Shown piece by piece: positions 35,815-45,679 of a stretch of 64,000 bases of DNA; position 1 is the first letter of the stretch, and each line of letters begins with the position of its first letter. A program made the translations under genes and the position numbers. Below the pieces are notes generated by a model. It was given only the letters and a program-made list of their open reading frames with translations, had not been told where the DNA came from and made no database searches. The DNA is from Parapedobacter pyrenivorans_A (GTDB taxonomy: Bacteria > Bacteroidota > Bacteroidia > Sphingobacteriales > Sphingobacteriaceae). The stretch spans positions 496,001 through 560,000 of the forward strand of contig NZ_JBHEUZ010000001.1 in assembly GCF_041925275.1 (NCBI RefSeq), in the 5' to 3' direction.

Positions 35815-37617
35815 TTACCAATCGTGATTCTGAACGATGCTATTGTTCCTGTCAATCTCGGCTTGCAAAATAGGCCATAGCGCATATTCTGGGTGAGACA
35901 CCCTTTTTTCGAATACTGTTCTTTTGTAAAACTCAGGATCGGAAATACTCTCCCCCTTTAATACATCCATCCCGTAAAAATCTCCACCTTCTGTCTGTTG
36001 AGCAATCTTCCACCGTCTCACATCGAAGAATCGATGGGTTTCGAATGCTAGCTCCACCCGTCGTTCCTTTCTAATCAACGTCCTTACCGCGTCCTGTCCC
36101 CCAGGTGCCGGCAACCCCGGCGTACCGTACTGCGGAATACCTGCGCGTTCCCTAACTAGATTGATATAGTTTAAGATATCTGCGTGGCCAGGTGAGTATT
36201 CATTGAGTGCTTCCGCGTAGTTCAAATAAATCTCAGCCAAACGGATCAATGGATAAGGCCTTCGAACGCCTTTATTCAATCTTGGGTTTGCATTAGGGTG
36301 AATATTCTTTTTTACAAGATAGCCTGTCCGCGAATAGTCAACTGACCCTTGAGATCCGGAATTACCGTTTCGATGCAGTCCAATTATCTGTACACCTTCT
36401 TCGGTATTTATCCATTCGGACCCATTATAGACAATGGATGCATAAAACCGTGGTTCTCGATTGGCGTACATGCTAAACGTACCTGCGTTCGTATACTTTC
36501 CGTCGGTATTCGTAAAACCCGACTCGGTATAGCCCGAGCCATTGTCATCGATTGCCTTTCCGTTTGCCATAAAATACGCATCGACCTGTTGTTGCGTGGC
36601 AGCCATACCGCTCCAACCACCGCCGAAACGAGGGGTGCAAAACCGTTCCCATTCCAGGCTAACCCAGTCTGACCTTACAAAAATCATTTCATTGTTCCAT
36701 GGTTCCAGAAATACATCCCGGTAAGAAAGCAACGGATCAAGCTGACCTGTATTGTCGTAAACCTTATATAGGCTAAACGCATTTAAGTCGATCACCGCCT
36801 TCGCCGCATCCGCCGCTGCTTTCCATTTTTCAGCATCGTATTGCTGCGCGTATAATGGCGTGCCATCTGGATTCACGAAAGACGCATAGTCTGTATTCCC
36901 GTTATTCATCGGGCTAGCGGCGTACAGCAGTACACGAGACTTCACAGCCATGCAAGTTGCACGAGTAGCCCGACCGGCATCCCGGTCGCTAACATGTTGA
37001 ACCGGCAAAACCCGAGCAGCGGCATCCAACTCGGATACAATATGCTGAATGCAATCGTCATATGTATTCCTAGGTATCTGCAATTCGGAAAGTGGCATAT
37101 CTGGCGGTATAATTTCATTAATAATAATGACAGGGCCATATTGTCTTACCAGGCAAAAGTAAAACCATGCCCGCAAGAATTGCGCTTCGGCTTTATACTG
37201 TTCGATTAAATCTAATCCTTGCTGTCCTAGCGCCAAAATTTCGGCATTACCACCAATATTCTCAATAAAATAGGTCGCAGATCGGATACCCCGATAGTAA
37301 TGTTCCCACGTCTGCCCGTAAGCAACGTTGGGATCCCACGAACCAAGATTTATCGCGTAGGTAAACATATAATCCCGGGCCCAAGACACGTCTCCTTCAT
37401 CAGACATTCCAAACCATGGATTATCAGACCACTGGTTATGCTCATCTTTTATATAGGCATATACATTCGCCAAATATTGTTCAGACTCCAGTCGACGTTG
37501 AAAAACTTCATCTATGGTAATCCGGTCATTAGGTACTTGACTTAGAAAATCCTTCTTGCAAGAACCAAGAATCACCAAAAAAAACAATGCTGGTACTATT
37601 GACTTCAAATACTTCAT
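35815..37617 (-). CDS. SusD/RagB-family outer-membrane lipoprotein
   Basis: A 600-residue surface glycan-binding lipoprotein. Signal and lipobox (SIVPALFFLVILGSCKK, Cys near residue 20) are followed by the SusD N-terminal region (VPNDRITIDEVFQRRLESEQYLANVYAYI) and the RagB/SusD C-terminal TPR part ending in RKERRVELAFETHRFFDVRRWKI. It forms the lid of the TonB-dependent SusC channel encoded 11 bases upstream and binds the substrate of this locus. Glycan identity cannot be read from sequence. Confidence 0.94.
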   Translation of the reverse strand: MKYLKSIVPALFFLVILGSCKKDFLSQVPNDRITIDEVFQRRLESEQYLANVYAYIKDEHNQWSDNPWFGMSDEGDVSWARDYMFTYAINLGSWDPNVAYGQTWEHYYRGIRSATYFIENIGGNAEILALGQQGLDLIEQYKAEAQFLRAWFYFCLVRQYGPVIIINEIIPPDMPLSELQIPRNTYDDCIQHIVSELDAAARVLPVQHVSDRDAGRATRATCMAVKSRVLLYAASPMNNGNTDYASFVNPDGTPLYAQQYDAEKWKAAADAAKAVIDLNAFSLYKVYDNTGQLDPLLSYRDVFLEPWNNEMIFVRSDWVSLEWERFCTPRFGGGWSGMAATQQQVDAYFMANGKAIDDNGSGYTESGFTNTDGKYTNAGTFSMYANREPRFYASIVYNGSEWINTEEGVQIIGLHRNGNSGSQGSVDYSRTGYLVKKNIHPNANPRLNKGVRRPYPLIRLAEIYLNYAEALNEYSPGHADILNYINLVRERAGIPQYGTPGLPAPGGQDAVRTLIRKERRVELAFETHRFFDVRRWKIAQQTEGGDFYGMDVLKGESISDPEFYKRTVFEKRVSHPEYALWPILQAEIDRNNSIVQNHDW

Positions 37618-37628
37618 CTTTCGAAAAA

Positions 37629-40600
37629 CTAAAATGCGACATGCAAACCTAGACTATAAACTTTAGACTGCGGGACACCCGCACCTCTTCCATCCCCCAT
37701 TTCCACATCCCATAGGTTGAATTTGGAAAAGGTTAACAGGTTGAATCCCTGGAAAAACAATGTGACGTCGTCAACCTTCAGCCGATTTGCAATCGACTTT
37801 CCAAAACTATAGGTCACATCCAGTGTCTTCAGCCTTAAAAAAGCACCATTTTTCACCCACCACGAACTGCGCCGGTAGTTCATGTTTTCATCTCCGAATG
37901 TCAGTCGGGGAAAGAATGCGTTGGGGTTGGGATCATCAACCGTCCACCGGTCTTCAACGACAGAAAGGAGGTTGCCACGTGTGGAGCCCTGTTGGAACGG
38001 CACAAATCCGTTTCCATTGGCAAAAATGCTTACATTTCCAACCCCTTGAAAGAATGCATTAACAGCAAATCTTTTGTACGCAACACCGAGGCGCGCACCG
38101 TAAACCAATTCCGGGAAAGCACCGTACCCGATGGGTGCCTCATCGTTTAAATCGATCACCCCGTCTTCATTCAGGTCCCTATATTTGATATCACCTACAC
38201 GCACATCACCCGTTTGACTGGCACTGTTGGCAATCTCCTGGTCCGAAGTAAACAATCCCTCTGCGATAAGTCCAAACGGCTGCCCGATTTTCTGGCCTTT
38301 ACGCTCACGCCAAGGGTAGTTCCAAGCAGGCATATCATCGTCAATCACTTCACTCCTTGCATAGGTAACCGTACCGGTCAGATTAATGTGCAGGTCTTCA
38401 GAAAGTGCACGTCGGAACGAAATCGAACCATCTATCCCGCGGTTACTGCTAATTCCGAGGTTACCGTATGGATTGTTTCGTAGGCCAATATACGAAGGGA
38501 GCGAAGAACGTCTCAGAAACGAACCCTCACGCCGTTCATCAAAAAAGTCCATTTGTATATTCAGGTTGTTTTTCAACAGGGTCAAATCTATCCCGATATT
38601 GGTTTTCATCGATTTTTCCCAACTTACGTCAACGGCGTATTCCTCGATATCCTTACCGGTATAGGTATTGCCCCATTCTTTGCCAAAAACATATCCGCCC
38701 TGCCCCGAACCAACGGTACCGATGTATGCAAAACGCCTACCGCCGATGTCAGCATTCCCGGAAAGTCCTCTGGTAAACCTGATTTTGCCCACGTTTACCA
38801 CATCCTTTATGCCGGCAAAGATTGCTTCCTCCGAAAACACCCACCCCAGACCAAAGGAGGGGAAAAAACCGTACCTCCGCGATGGTGCAAAATTCTCTGA
38901 CCCGTTGTAGCCTGCGTTTACTTCAAACAGGTAGCGTTGCTTAAATGCATACGTAGCCCTTCCCGCCACCCCCATGAAACGCGAAGGCAGTGAGCCGATC
39001 ACATCGGACGCCGAGTTGTTGATGGCATCGCTCCAATTATAGAGCATCATGCCCGTCACCTCATGGTCGCCAAATGAGCGTTGGTAGTTGACGGCAGACT
39101 CCGAATAAAACCGCCGTGTGGTGAGATTCTGGGGCCTGGCAAAACCCAGGTAAGGTGTCCCAATCCGCGTAGGTTCCAATACCAGGTTACCATCGCTATC
39201 CCGCATGGTTGCCAAGTACGTATCCGGTGATTTCTCACGGAAAACAAATACCTCATTGAATGTATCAAAAGCAAACAGCGAGTACGCGGACAATCCCTCC
39301 GTAAGAAAATCCAACCGCTGCGTAGCCTTCACATTGGTATTCATCTGGCTTCGAGTCACCGTTCGGTAGCCGGTCTGGGTAAGGGCGGCATACGGATTGA
39401 ATGGCCTGGAATCGCCTGTACGTTCGGAAGGGATCGTACCATCCGAATACCTTGCAGGATAGACGACAGATGGCACTTCCATTACCAAGCCAAACAATTG
39501 CGGGAAATTGACTCCCGGGTAATTCCCGTCGATGATATAGCCTTGCACTCCCATATCCACCGTCGTGGTAGGTGTAGCCTTCAAAGACAGATTAGACGTA
39601 AAATTGTACCGGTCCAATCCCAGCCTCGAATCATACTTTTGAAGCTCGTCGGTTTTGAACTGGGCAATCTCATTGATAAATGATCCGGAAACGTAGAAAT
39701 TAGCCCGTTCACTACCTCCCCTCATATTCACATTGAATTGACTTGTTTTCCCGTAGTCGTCGAGAATCTCATCAAACCAATTGGTATTGGGATATAGATC
39801 CGTGTCGACGCCGTCAATTGTCTTTTGGATATCCTCTTCGGTATATAGGGGCTCACGACCTCGCGTTAGGTTGGCTTCATTTGTCATGCGCATAAACGTT
39901 ATACCATCTGCCAGGTCCGGTATTTTCGTAAAGTCCGATATGCCTTGGGTAAAGTAAGCGTTGATTTTCACATCGCCCACCGAGCCTTTGCGGGTATTTA
40001 CCAAAATGACGCCATTAGCTCCGCGAACACCGTATACCGCTGTAGCTGAAGCATCCTTTAAAATCGAAAAACTTTCGATGTCTTCTGGCGGCACATCCTG
40101 CAGCGGCCGTTCCACGCCATCTACCAATACCAACGGGCTGCTACCGCCCGAAATGCTGGATATCCCCCGAACCCAAATTCCGTGATTTTCGAAACCATTC
40201 TCACCGGTACGCTGCAGCCCTATCACACCCGAAATTCGACCCGCTAAAACCGTGGCCAAATTCCTAACGGGAGTTTTCAGTTCCTTTGGTGATACCGAAG
40301 CCTGCGCACCTACCGATGTGATTTTCTTTTGCGTACCAAAACCAACCACAATTACCTCATCCAATTCGGTTCCATCTACCTCCAATGTCACATCCAATGT
40401 GGTCTGAGTGCCTAATTCGACAGACTGCTTTACGTAACCCACGTAGCTAAAATCGATAACGTCTCCTCTTAAACCACTAATGGCGTACATCCCGTTATCG
40501 CCCGTCTGCGTGCCCGAATTCGGTCTTCCCTGCACAGCTACACTAACGCCGGCAATCGGGTTGCCCAGTGTATCGGTTACCTTTCCGCTAACAACCGTCG

Positions 40601-40778
40601 TATCCTGCACAGGCACCTCCCCCAACCCATTGCCCAAGCGATCGGTTGCCATAGTGGCACTTGCATGCCCCAATAGCGGAGGAGCGAATAGGAATACTCC
40701 AGCGAGCAACAAGCACGCCATTAGAACACCGCTTTTGTCCGGGTATAGTTTACCCGCATAAAAAAACAACTTTATCAT
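37629..40778 (-). CDS. SusC/RagA-family TonB-dependent outer-membrane transporter
   Basis: A 1049-residue porin-like importer. After a long signal region (LMACLLLAGVFLFAPPLLGHA) comes a CarboxypepD_reg-like domain (VSGKVTDTLGNPIAGVSVAVQG, about 65-140), a plug domain with the SusC signature (DASATAVYGVRGANGVILVNTRKG, about 245-270) and the beta barrel ending LGLHVAF. It works with the adjacent SusD and energy from TonB-ExbBD. It directly precedes susD. A terminator-like hairpin lies between it and the symporter gene, so it may have a separate promoter. Confidence 0.95.
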   Translation of the reverse strand: MIKLFFYAGKLYPDKSGVLMACLLLAGVFLFAPPLLGHASATMATDRLGNGLGEVPVQDTTVVSGKVTDTLGNPIAGVSVAVQGRPNSGTQTGDNGMYAISGLRGDVIDFSYVGYVKQSVELGTQTTLDVTLEVDGTELDEVIVVGFGTQKKITSVGAQASVSPKELKTPVRNLATVLAGRISGVIGLQRTGENGFENHGIWVRGISSISGGSSPLVLVDGVERPLQDVPPEDIESFSILKDASATAVYGVRGANGVILVNTRKGSVGDVKINAYFTQGISDFTKIPDLADGITFMRMTNEANLTRGREPLYTEEDIQKTIDGVDTDLYPNTNWFDEILDDYGKTSQFNVNMRGGSERANFYVSGSFINEIAQFKTDELQKYDSRLGLDRYNFTSNLSLKATPTTTVDMGVQGYIIDGNYPGVNFPQLFGLVMEVPSVVYPARYSDGTIPSERTGDSRPFNPYAALTQTGYRTVTRSQMNTNVKATQRLDFLTEGLSAYSLFAFDTFNEVFVFREKSPDTYLATMRDSDGNLVLEPTRIGTPYLGFARPQNLTTRRFYSESAVNYQRSFGDHEVTGMMLYNWSDAINNSASDVIGSLPSRFMGVAGRATYAFKQRYLFEVNAGYNGSENFAPSRRYGFFPSFGLGWVFSEEAIFAGIKDVVNVGKIRFTRGLSGNADIGGRRFAYIGTVGSGQGGYVFGKEWGNTYTGKDIEEYAVDVSWEKSMKTNIGIDLTLLKNNLNIQMDFFDERREGSFLRRSSLPSYIGLRNNPYGNLGISSNRGIDGSISFRRALSEDLHINLTGTVTYARSEVIDDDMPAWNYPWRERKGQKIGQPFGLIAEGLFTSDQEIANSASQTGDVRVGDIKYRDLNEDGVIDLNDEAPIGYGAFPELVYGARLGVAYKRFAVNAFFQGVGNVSIFANGNGFVPFQQGSTRGNLLSVVEDRWTVDDPNPNAFFPRLTFGDENMNYRRSSWWVKNGAFLRLKTLDVTYSFGKSIANRLKVDDVTLFFQGFNLLTFSKFNLWDVEMGDGRGAGVPQSKVYSLGLHVAF

Positions 40779-40805
40779 AATCTAAAAAATTAATAATTTG
40801 GCATG

Positions 40806-40825
40806 AAAAACCCGAATCGTCGGGT
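40806..40825 (-). terminator. Short intrinsic terminator after the RhaT-type symporter gene
   Basis: On the minus strand the stem ACCCGA / TCGGGT with a CGAT loop runs into TTTTC, 39 bases after the symporter stop. The stem is short, so read-through into susC is likely. Confidence 0.5.
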
Positions 40826-40863
40826 ATACGAAATTCAAAAAACAACCAATAACAAATTAATAA

Positions 40864-41913
40864 TCAATACATCGAATTGCTGCCAGCCAGTAGAATCACC
40901 CCTAAGATGATTACAGCAATAGACCAATACATAGTTTTCCTTGGTGAGCCGCGAACCTCTTTCCACTCACCGTTGACGAAACCCACTATTTGATTCCCCA
41001 AAATCTGTGTAGACTGCTGAATAGCAAAGCCAACCGAAGCACCCAACGCGCCCAGCAACACCATCCCTTTACCCATCAATACAATGGATAGGATGAATTG
41101 CGCACCGGCAACATAGCCCACCAACACTTCAATACCACTCAAGGAAAAGGATTTCAACGATTTGCGTTTAACCATAAGGTACACACCGTAACCAACGTTT
41201 ACCACCGCTCCACCAAGCATCGCCAACGCCCACACACTGAAGTTCCCAACCGTCTCAGAAGCGCCTTGTTGCAGCACGGCACCGAGAATCGCATCTTGGC
41301 TGTATACGAATGTCAATGAAATTCCTGCAGAAAGAACACCTGCCAATACAACCAGCAGTATGTTTTTCCGAAAAGCACTGACGATTTGATGGCTTCGGCT
41401 ATAATTGGTTTTACGATGCAACAGCTTCTCCCTGTACAAACCCGCCCTGCTTGTAAGCACTACACCCACCAGCAAAACCAATAATCCAATCAAAATTACA
41501 ACCCCTTGATTGCTGAACAATGTAGGCGCATCGGCAAAACGGCCATCTCCCCTTACTAGTAGCGGCATAATTACGCCAACCGACATTCCCAATGAGGTGA
41601 GAACGGCGCCAGTTATAGCGGCCCCTATTCTGATTACGCAAACCAAATAAATTACATTCGCAACACCCCAACTAACCGACAAAAGGTTGGCAATAAGCAG
41701 TGTACGCACACCTACCACATTGATGAGCTCCGAGACGCTTCGTACGCCGCATAGCATAATTACCCAAGGAATCAGCACAATGCCAACCAGCATATACGTG
41801 AAGAGAAAATACTCAAAACGAAGTGTTTTGATTTTTGCCAACGGCCACGCGATGGTACCAGTGCCAAGTCCCGCACCAACAACCAATAACAAACCAAGTG
41901 AAAGCTCGCTCAT
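40864..41913 (-). CDS. RhaT-type sugar-proton symporter
   Basis: A 349-residue inner-membrane protein with ten predicted transmembrane segments. The opening (LLLVVGAGLGTGTIAWPLAKIKTLRFEYFLF) and the SWGVANVIYLVCVIRIGAAITGAVLTSLGMSVGV stretch match the L-rhamnose-proton symporter branch of the drug/metabolite transporter superfamily. It would carry the freed monosaccharide into the cytoplasm. The rhamnose-type affinity agrees with a deoxysugar pathway but does not prove the sugar. It is the last gene of the five-gene run that starts at 45463. Confidence 0.88.
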   Translation of the reverse strand: MSELSLGLLLVVGAGLGTGTIAWPLAKIKTLRFEYFLFTYMLVGIVLIPWVIMLCGVRSVSELINVVGVRTLLIANLLSVSWGVANVIYLVCVIRIGAAITGAVLTSLGMSVGVIMPLLVRGDGRFADAPTLFSNQGVVILIGLLVLLVGVVLTSRAGLYREKLLHRKTNYSRSHQIVSAFRKNILLVVLAGVLSAGISLTFVYSQDAILGAVLQQGASETVGNFSVWALAMLGGAVVNVGYGVYLMVKRKSLKSFSLSGIEVLVGYVAGAQFILSIVLMGKGMVLLGALGASVGFAIQQSTQILGNQIVGFVNGEWKEVRGSPRKTMYWSIAVIILGVILLAGSNSMY

Positions 41914-41924
41914 CGATGTAATAG

Positions 41925-42884
41925 TTAAGAAAACGGAATAACACTGTGCAATGGTGGCACCCCGCTTATCGCTCTCAGCGCCTCTTCAGCAACCTTCCGT
42001 TGAAGCAACGGAATACTCCGCCGGCTATACCACGCCACATGAGAAGACAATACAACCTCCGGCATCTCCATCAATTTGTGGCTAAGGGGCAGCGGCTCCT
42101 CCTCGAAAACGTCGAGCGCTGCTCCCCATATTTGCCTCTTCGAAATGGCTTCCGTCAGTGCAGCGGTATCAATTAGTCCTCCACGCGATGTATTCACAAC
42201 GAGCGCATTTGGTTTCATGCGCGCTATCGAGCGACCATTCAAAAAATGGACGGTATCGGGCTTCAATGGCAGATGTAAGCTCAATATATCCGACTGCTGC
42301 ATCAATGTGTCCCGATCAACCGGTTCGACGTGAAGCAGTCTCATGCTTTCAGGTGCAACAAAAGGATCATACGCTTTTACTGCGAATCCCAAGCCCAGTG
42401 CCCGCTTGGCTACCGCTTGGGCGATACGGCCAAAACCCGCCAAACCATAGACCATTTCGTCAAAAGGTGCAACCTCCTTCGGCAGCACAATGCTCCAATC
42501 ACCCTGCCTTACGTTGGTATCTACTGCCGGTATTTGACGTAAGGCGGCAAGTGCAAGCGCAATCGTGTGGTCGGCCACCTCGTTGATACAATAGTCAGGC
42601 ACATTACAAACCCGAATGCCCTTTTCCTTCGCAGCCTTCAAATCAATGTTATCAACCCCAATTCCGTACCTAATAATTGCCTTGCATCGTTCCAAGCCCT
42701 CAATAACATACTGAGAGATAGATGCCCACTGCACAAGGAGCACATCTGCGTCTCGTGTCTTGAATCTCAGTTCTTCTTCGTCTTTCCAGTCAATCTTCTT
42801 CAATTCCGCGTGTCCTTTCAGCAATTCCCTTTCCGGATCATGATTGGCGAAGCCGCTATCTGTTATAACTACGTTAAACAACAT
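41925..42884 (-). CDS. D-isomer-specific 2-hydroxyacid dehydrogenase
   Basis: A 319-residue NAD-dependent dehydrogenase. The Rossmann motif is YGLAGFGRIAQAVAKRALGLGF, with catalytic Arg in VVNTSRGGLIDTAAL, Glu in LDVFEEEPLPLS and His in VVLSSHVAWYS; the CtBP-like AWYS ending and the early IIRYGIGVDNIDL support this branch. It could reduce or oxidise a 2-keto/2-hydroxy acid of the sugar pathway. Exact substrate unknown. The gene lies 11 bases from the symporter gene and 18 from the SDR gene. Confidence 0.92.
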   Translation of the reverse strand: MLFNVVITDSGFANHDPERELLKGHAELKKIDWKDEEELRFKTRDADVLLVQWASISQYVIEGLERCKAIIRYGIGVDNIDLKAAKEKGIRVCNVPDYCINEVADHTIALALAALRQIPAVDTNVRQGDWSIVLPKEVAPFDEMVYGLAGFGRIAQAVAKRALGLGFAVKAYDPFVAPESMRLLHVEPVDRDTLMQQSDILSLHLPLKPDTVHFLNGRSIARMKPNALVVNTSRGGLIDTAALTEAISKRQIWGAALDVFEEEPLPLSHKLMEMPEVVLSSHVAWYSRRSIPLLQRKVAEEALRAISGVPPLHSVIPFS

Positions 42885-42902
42885 GATGTTAACTTTATTT
42901 AT

Positions 42903-43709
42903 TTACAAATCAGGAACATAACCCTTACCCAACCGCAATCCGATCTCTTCAAAACCGTTACTGAACGACATCCACGAAGTCGTTCCACCATCGATCACAA
43001 TCGTCTGCCCTACAATATATCGGGCCTCTTCAGACGACAGGAACACAGCCGCTTTGGCGATATCCAGCGGTGTACCGACGAATCCGGCGGGTATAAATTT
43101 GTCAAAGCCTTCAAAACACTCCTCCCCCGATGCCTTATAATGGTTTTGAACCGGAATTAGCCCTGGTGCAATCGCGTTTACGCGAATCTTTTTTGCTGCC
43201 AACTCAATAGCCAATTCGCGGGTGTGCGCGATGATCGCACCCTTTGTACCTGCATATACCGCATGTCCTTTACTACCTCGAAGTCCATGAACTGAAGAAA
43301 GGTTCAAAATACTTCCTTCGCTCTTCCGAAGGTGAGAAAGCGCTGCTTGTATGATAAAAAACTGGGCTTTTACGTTCACATCGTAAACCTTATCGTATTG
43401 TTGTGGCGTTACTTTTTCAAATTCCAGCGTCAAGGTAATCCCGGCGTTGTTTACCAACACGTCCAACCCCCCAAGAAATTCCACGGAATCATTAACCAGT
43501 TGAATGGCCTTGGTGATATCACTCAGGTCTGCCCCAATAGCCTTGGCTTTCACTCCCAAAGTAGCCATCTCCTGTACGGCGCTTTCGGCTCCCTCTCCGC
43601 TATGCGCATAATGCGCCACCACATCGGCTCCACGCCGCGCAAATTCCAATGCAATCTCTCTTCCTATTCCCGTACCCGCACCAGTAACTAATACTTTCTT
43701 ACCTTTCAT
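42903..43709 (-). CDS. SDR-family oxidoreductase (aldose dehydrogenase-like)
   Basis: A 268-residue classical short-chain dehydrogenase. NAD(P) motif TGAGTGIG (about residue 9), NNAG motif (DVLVNNAGIT), and catalytic Ser plus YxxxK in LNLSSVHGLRGSKGHAVYAGTKG are present. Closest in pattern to glucose 1-dehydrogenase-like enzymes that oxidise aldoses to aldonolactones, which would feed the SMP-30 lactonase of this locus. It lies in the operon between the epimerase-like and hydroxyacid dehydrogenase genes. Confidence 0.92.
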   Translation of the reverse strand: MKGKKVLVTGAGTGIGREIALEFARRGADVVAHYAHSGEGAESAVQEMATLGVKAKAIGADLSDITKAIQLVNDSVEFLGGLDVLVNNAGITLTLEFEKVTPQQYDKVYDVNVKAQFFIIQAALSHLRKSEGSILNLSSVHGLRGSKGHAVYAGTKGAIIAHTRELAIELAAKKIRVNAIAPGLIPVQNHYKASGEECFEGFDKFIPAGFVGTPLDIAKAAVFLSSEEARYIVGQTIVIDGGTTSWMSFSNGFEEIGLRLGKGYVPDL

Positions 43710-43739
43710 TTAAATTGAGCTATATTGTTTTAAATTTTC

Positions 43740-44681
43740 TCATCTTTTAATTTGCAGGTTTAGTCCCCACAAATAGGTGCTGTGAGGCGGCACCTTGCTC
43801 ACCTGTCCACGCTGCTTGGCTACATCCGGTCGATCATAGCAAACCGTACAGGGTTCTATAAAGATATTATACAAACCGCCCCACCCACCTTCATTCATCA
43901 AGATGCCTAGGTACGGAACCGTCTCTGCCGTAAAATCCAAACGCAACCTGTGCGGCAGGTCCTTATAAACCAGTTCACACCAGCCCGATTCAAGTTTATT
44001 TTCGAAATAGTATTTTTCAAATGCTTTCACCGTCGCCGGTCGGCTTATGTTAGCCGCATAAGTGTCGCCCTGTGCATTCTCGAATAGCGGCCAGTTCAAG
44101 ATCTCGCCGTATGGTCTATTGGCGTTCGTAAACACAGATACTGCCCGCTTACAGTCATTGGGAACCACCACTTCGGTTCCAACATCCATGTTGAACATAA
44201 AATGCCCGGCCCAAAGAAATTCGAAATCAAATGCACTTCGGTTTTTCAGGGAATAGTCAAACCGCAACGTCCGCTCGTCAAGAAAGTAGATCCGCTTCGT
44301 TAGCTCATAAGGAAATCGTACACCCTCCACTTTCAATTCTACCGCATCAGTCGTCAGTTCAGATTCCCAAGGCAAGCTCCAAACCTCTCCGTGGTCCGCC
44401 ATCTTAGCCCCCTTCCAGGGCTCTTCCTGATATTCGCATACATCAATTGTTGGAAACATGTCATCGAAACCACTGCATTCGCCCGCCACGTAATCGCCAT
44501 CAAACGGTTGGTCCTTGTAGATTTCTCCAGGGCGTTGAACCAAAAATTCAAAGCCCGATTCCTTTGACTGGAATGATACCATCTTTCCTCCAGGATGAGG
44601 CAGAAACTCGGCCCTGATTACGCCGTTCTCAAGTACGATGCTATCCTTGTCTTTGTACGTTGATTGTGAAATCATTGACAT
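43740..44681 (-). CDS. Aldose 1-epimerase-like protein
   Basis: A 313-residue protein with the beta-sandwich pattern of galactose mutarotases (VIRAEFLPHPGGKMVSFQSKESGFEFL at the start, a GHFMFNMDVGTEVVVPND block in the middle and a late GGWGGLYNIFIEPCTVCYDRPD). A histidine in the middle block and a late glutamate (FIEP) fit the usual catalytic pair. Family members interconvert alpha and beta anomers; some relatives act on sulfated or acidic sugars. No signal peptide, so it acts in the cytoplasm. It is the second gene of the operon headed by the SDR at 45463. Confidence 0.82.
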   Translation of the reverse strand: MSMISQSTYKDKDSIVLENGVIRAEFLPHPGGKMVSFQSKESGFEFLVQRPGEIYKDQPFDGDYVAGECSGFDDMFPTIDVCEYQEEPWKGAKMADHGEVWSLPWESELTTDAVELKVEGVRFPYELTKRIYFLDERTLRFDYSLKNRSAFDFEFLWAGHFMFNMDVGTEVVVPNDCKRAVSVFTNANRPYGEILNWPLFENAQGDTYAANISRPATVKAFEKYYFENKLESGWCELVYKDLPHRLRLDFTAETVPYLGILMNEGGWGGLYNIFIEPCTVCYDRPDVAKQRGQVSKVPPHSTYLWGLNLQIKR

Positions 44682-44701
44682 ATGCGAATTAATTGGGTAT
44701 A

Positions 44702-45463
44702 CTAATATGTCGCTCTCCCTCCCGACACGTCAAACGTAAAACCTGTCGTGAAGCTAGCTTCCTTCGATACGATCCAAGCGCTTATCGCAGCTACTTCCTC
44801 CACCGTTCCCAACCGCTTCATCGGAATTTTACCGATCATATAATCCAGTTGCCGCGCGTCTGTATCATCGTTCATAGGTGTTTTTATTACTGCAGGAGCT
44901 AACCCATTGATCGTTATTCCTTTTTCAGCATACTCCTTTCCCAATGCTTTGACCATTCCGATGATGCCGGCCTTCATCGCTGAATAACCAATCATATACG
45001 GGTTTCCTTCTTTGCCCGCCATCGAAGCGAGCAAGAGGATTCGGCCATACTTACCCGCTTCCATGACTGGTATCGTATGTTTTGCCAATAAAAATGCACT
45101 TCGAAGATTAACTTGGTAAAGTCTATCAAAATCCGGCGTCGGGTAAACCGATGTCGAAATACTTGTCGGACCCACAATCGCTGCTGAGTGTACCAAAATA
45201 TCAATCTTGCCGTACCTATCCGCTACGGCATCTATCACATCCACTACGCTGGGCTCATCCGAAACATCAAGCTGCTGGCCTTCAACCAACAAACCCCTAT
45301 GGCTAAACTCGCTGACGGTGTTTGCTAACTGTTCCTTATTGATATCCAGCAGCACCACTTGGCATCCCTCTTCCGCCAACCGAAGCGCAATCCCTTTCCC
45401 TAATCCATTAGCCGCTCCCGTAACGATGGCTACCTGTTTGTCAAACCGCTTATTCATATTCAT
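44702..45463 (-). CDS. SDR-family oxidoreductase (second)
   Basis: A 253-residue classical SDR: TGAANGLGKGIALRLAEEGC at the N-terminus, an HSAAIVGP in place of the usual NNAG, catalytic Ser and YxxxK in LLASMAGKEGNPYMIGYSAMKAG, and the C-terminal TGFTFDVSGGRATY. It heads the five-gene operon and is a candidate for the second oxidation of the pathway, on the 2-keto-3-deoxy acid, though the two SDRs could have the opposite roles. A 72-bp regulatory module begins 64 bases upstream. Confidence 0.92.
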   Translation of the reverse strand: MNMNKRFDKQVAIVTGAANGLGKGIALRLAEEGCQVVLLDINKEQLANTVSEFSHRGLLVEGQQLDVSDEPSVVDVIDAVADRYGKIDILVHSAAIVGPTSISTSVYPTPDFDRLYQVNLRSAFLLAKHTIPVMEAGKYGRILLLASMAGKEGNPYMIGYSAMKAGIIGMVKALGKEYAEKGITINGLAPAVIKTPMNDDTDARQLDYMIGKIPMKRLGTVEEVAAISAWIVSKEASFTTGFTFDVSGGRATY

Positions 45464-45526
45464 CTATTTCTAATCAATAAGACTTGTTTTTTTCCAAGTC
45501 GATCGTTATCATTTGTCTCCTTTTGA

Positions 45527-45598
45527 TATTGCTAAATTAGCGCATCCCGCTGCGCAAAAGAAGTACTTCATTTGCATCCTATTGCACGCTATTTACAT
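45527..45598 (-). promoter_or_regulatory. 72-bp regulatory module upstream of the SDR operon
   Basis: Left part TATTGCTAAATTAG (45527-45540) gives TAATTTAG on the minus strand, a near -7 element; right part (45571-45598) starts TTTGCA and ends CTATTTACAT. The same two blocks with the same 44-base spacing occur at 48303-48374. It is likely the operator of the AraC regulator encoded at 48418. Confidence 0.6.
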
Positions 45599-45679
45599 CG
45601 TTCCGGGTACTGCTTTCTACACCAACTACATCTTTGTATCATAAAGAAAGCCAGCTAGTTTTAACCATCGGCTCAACTG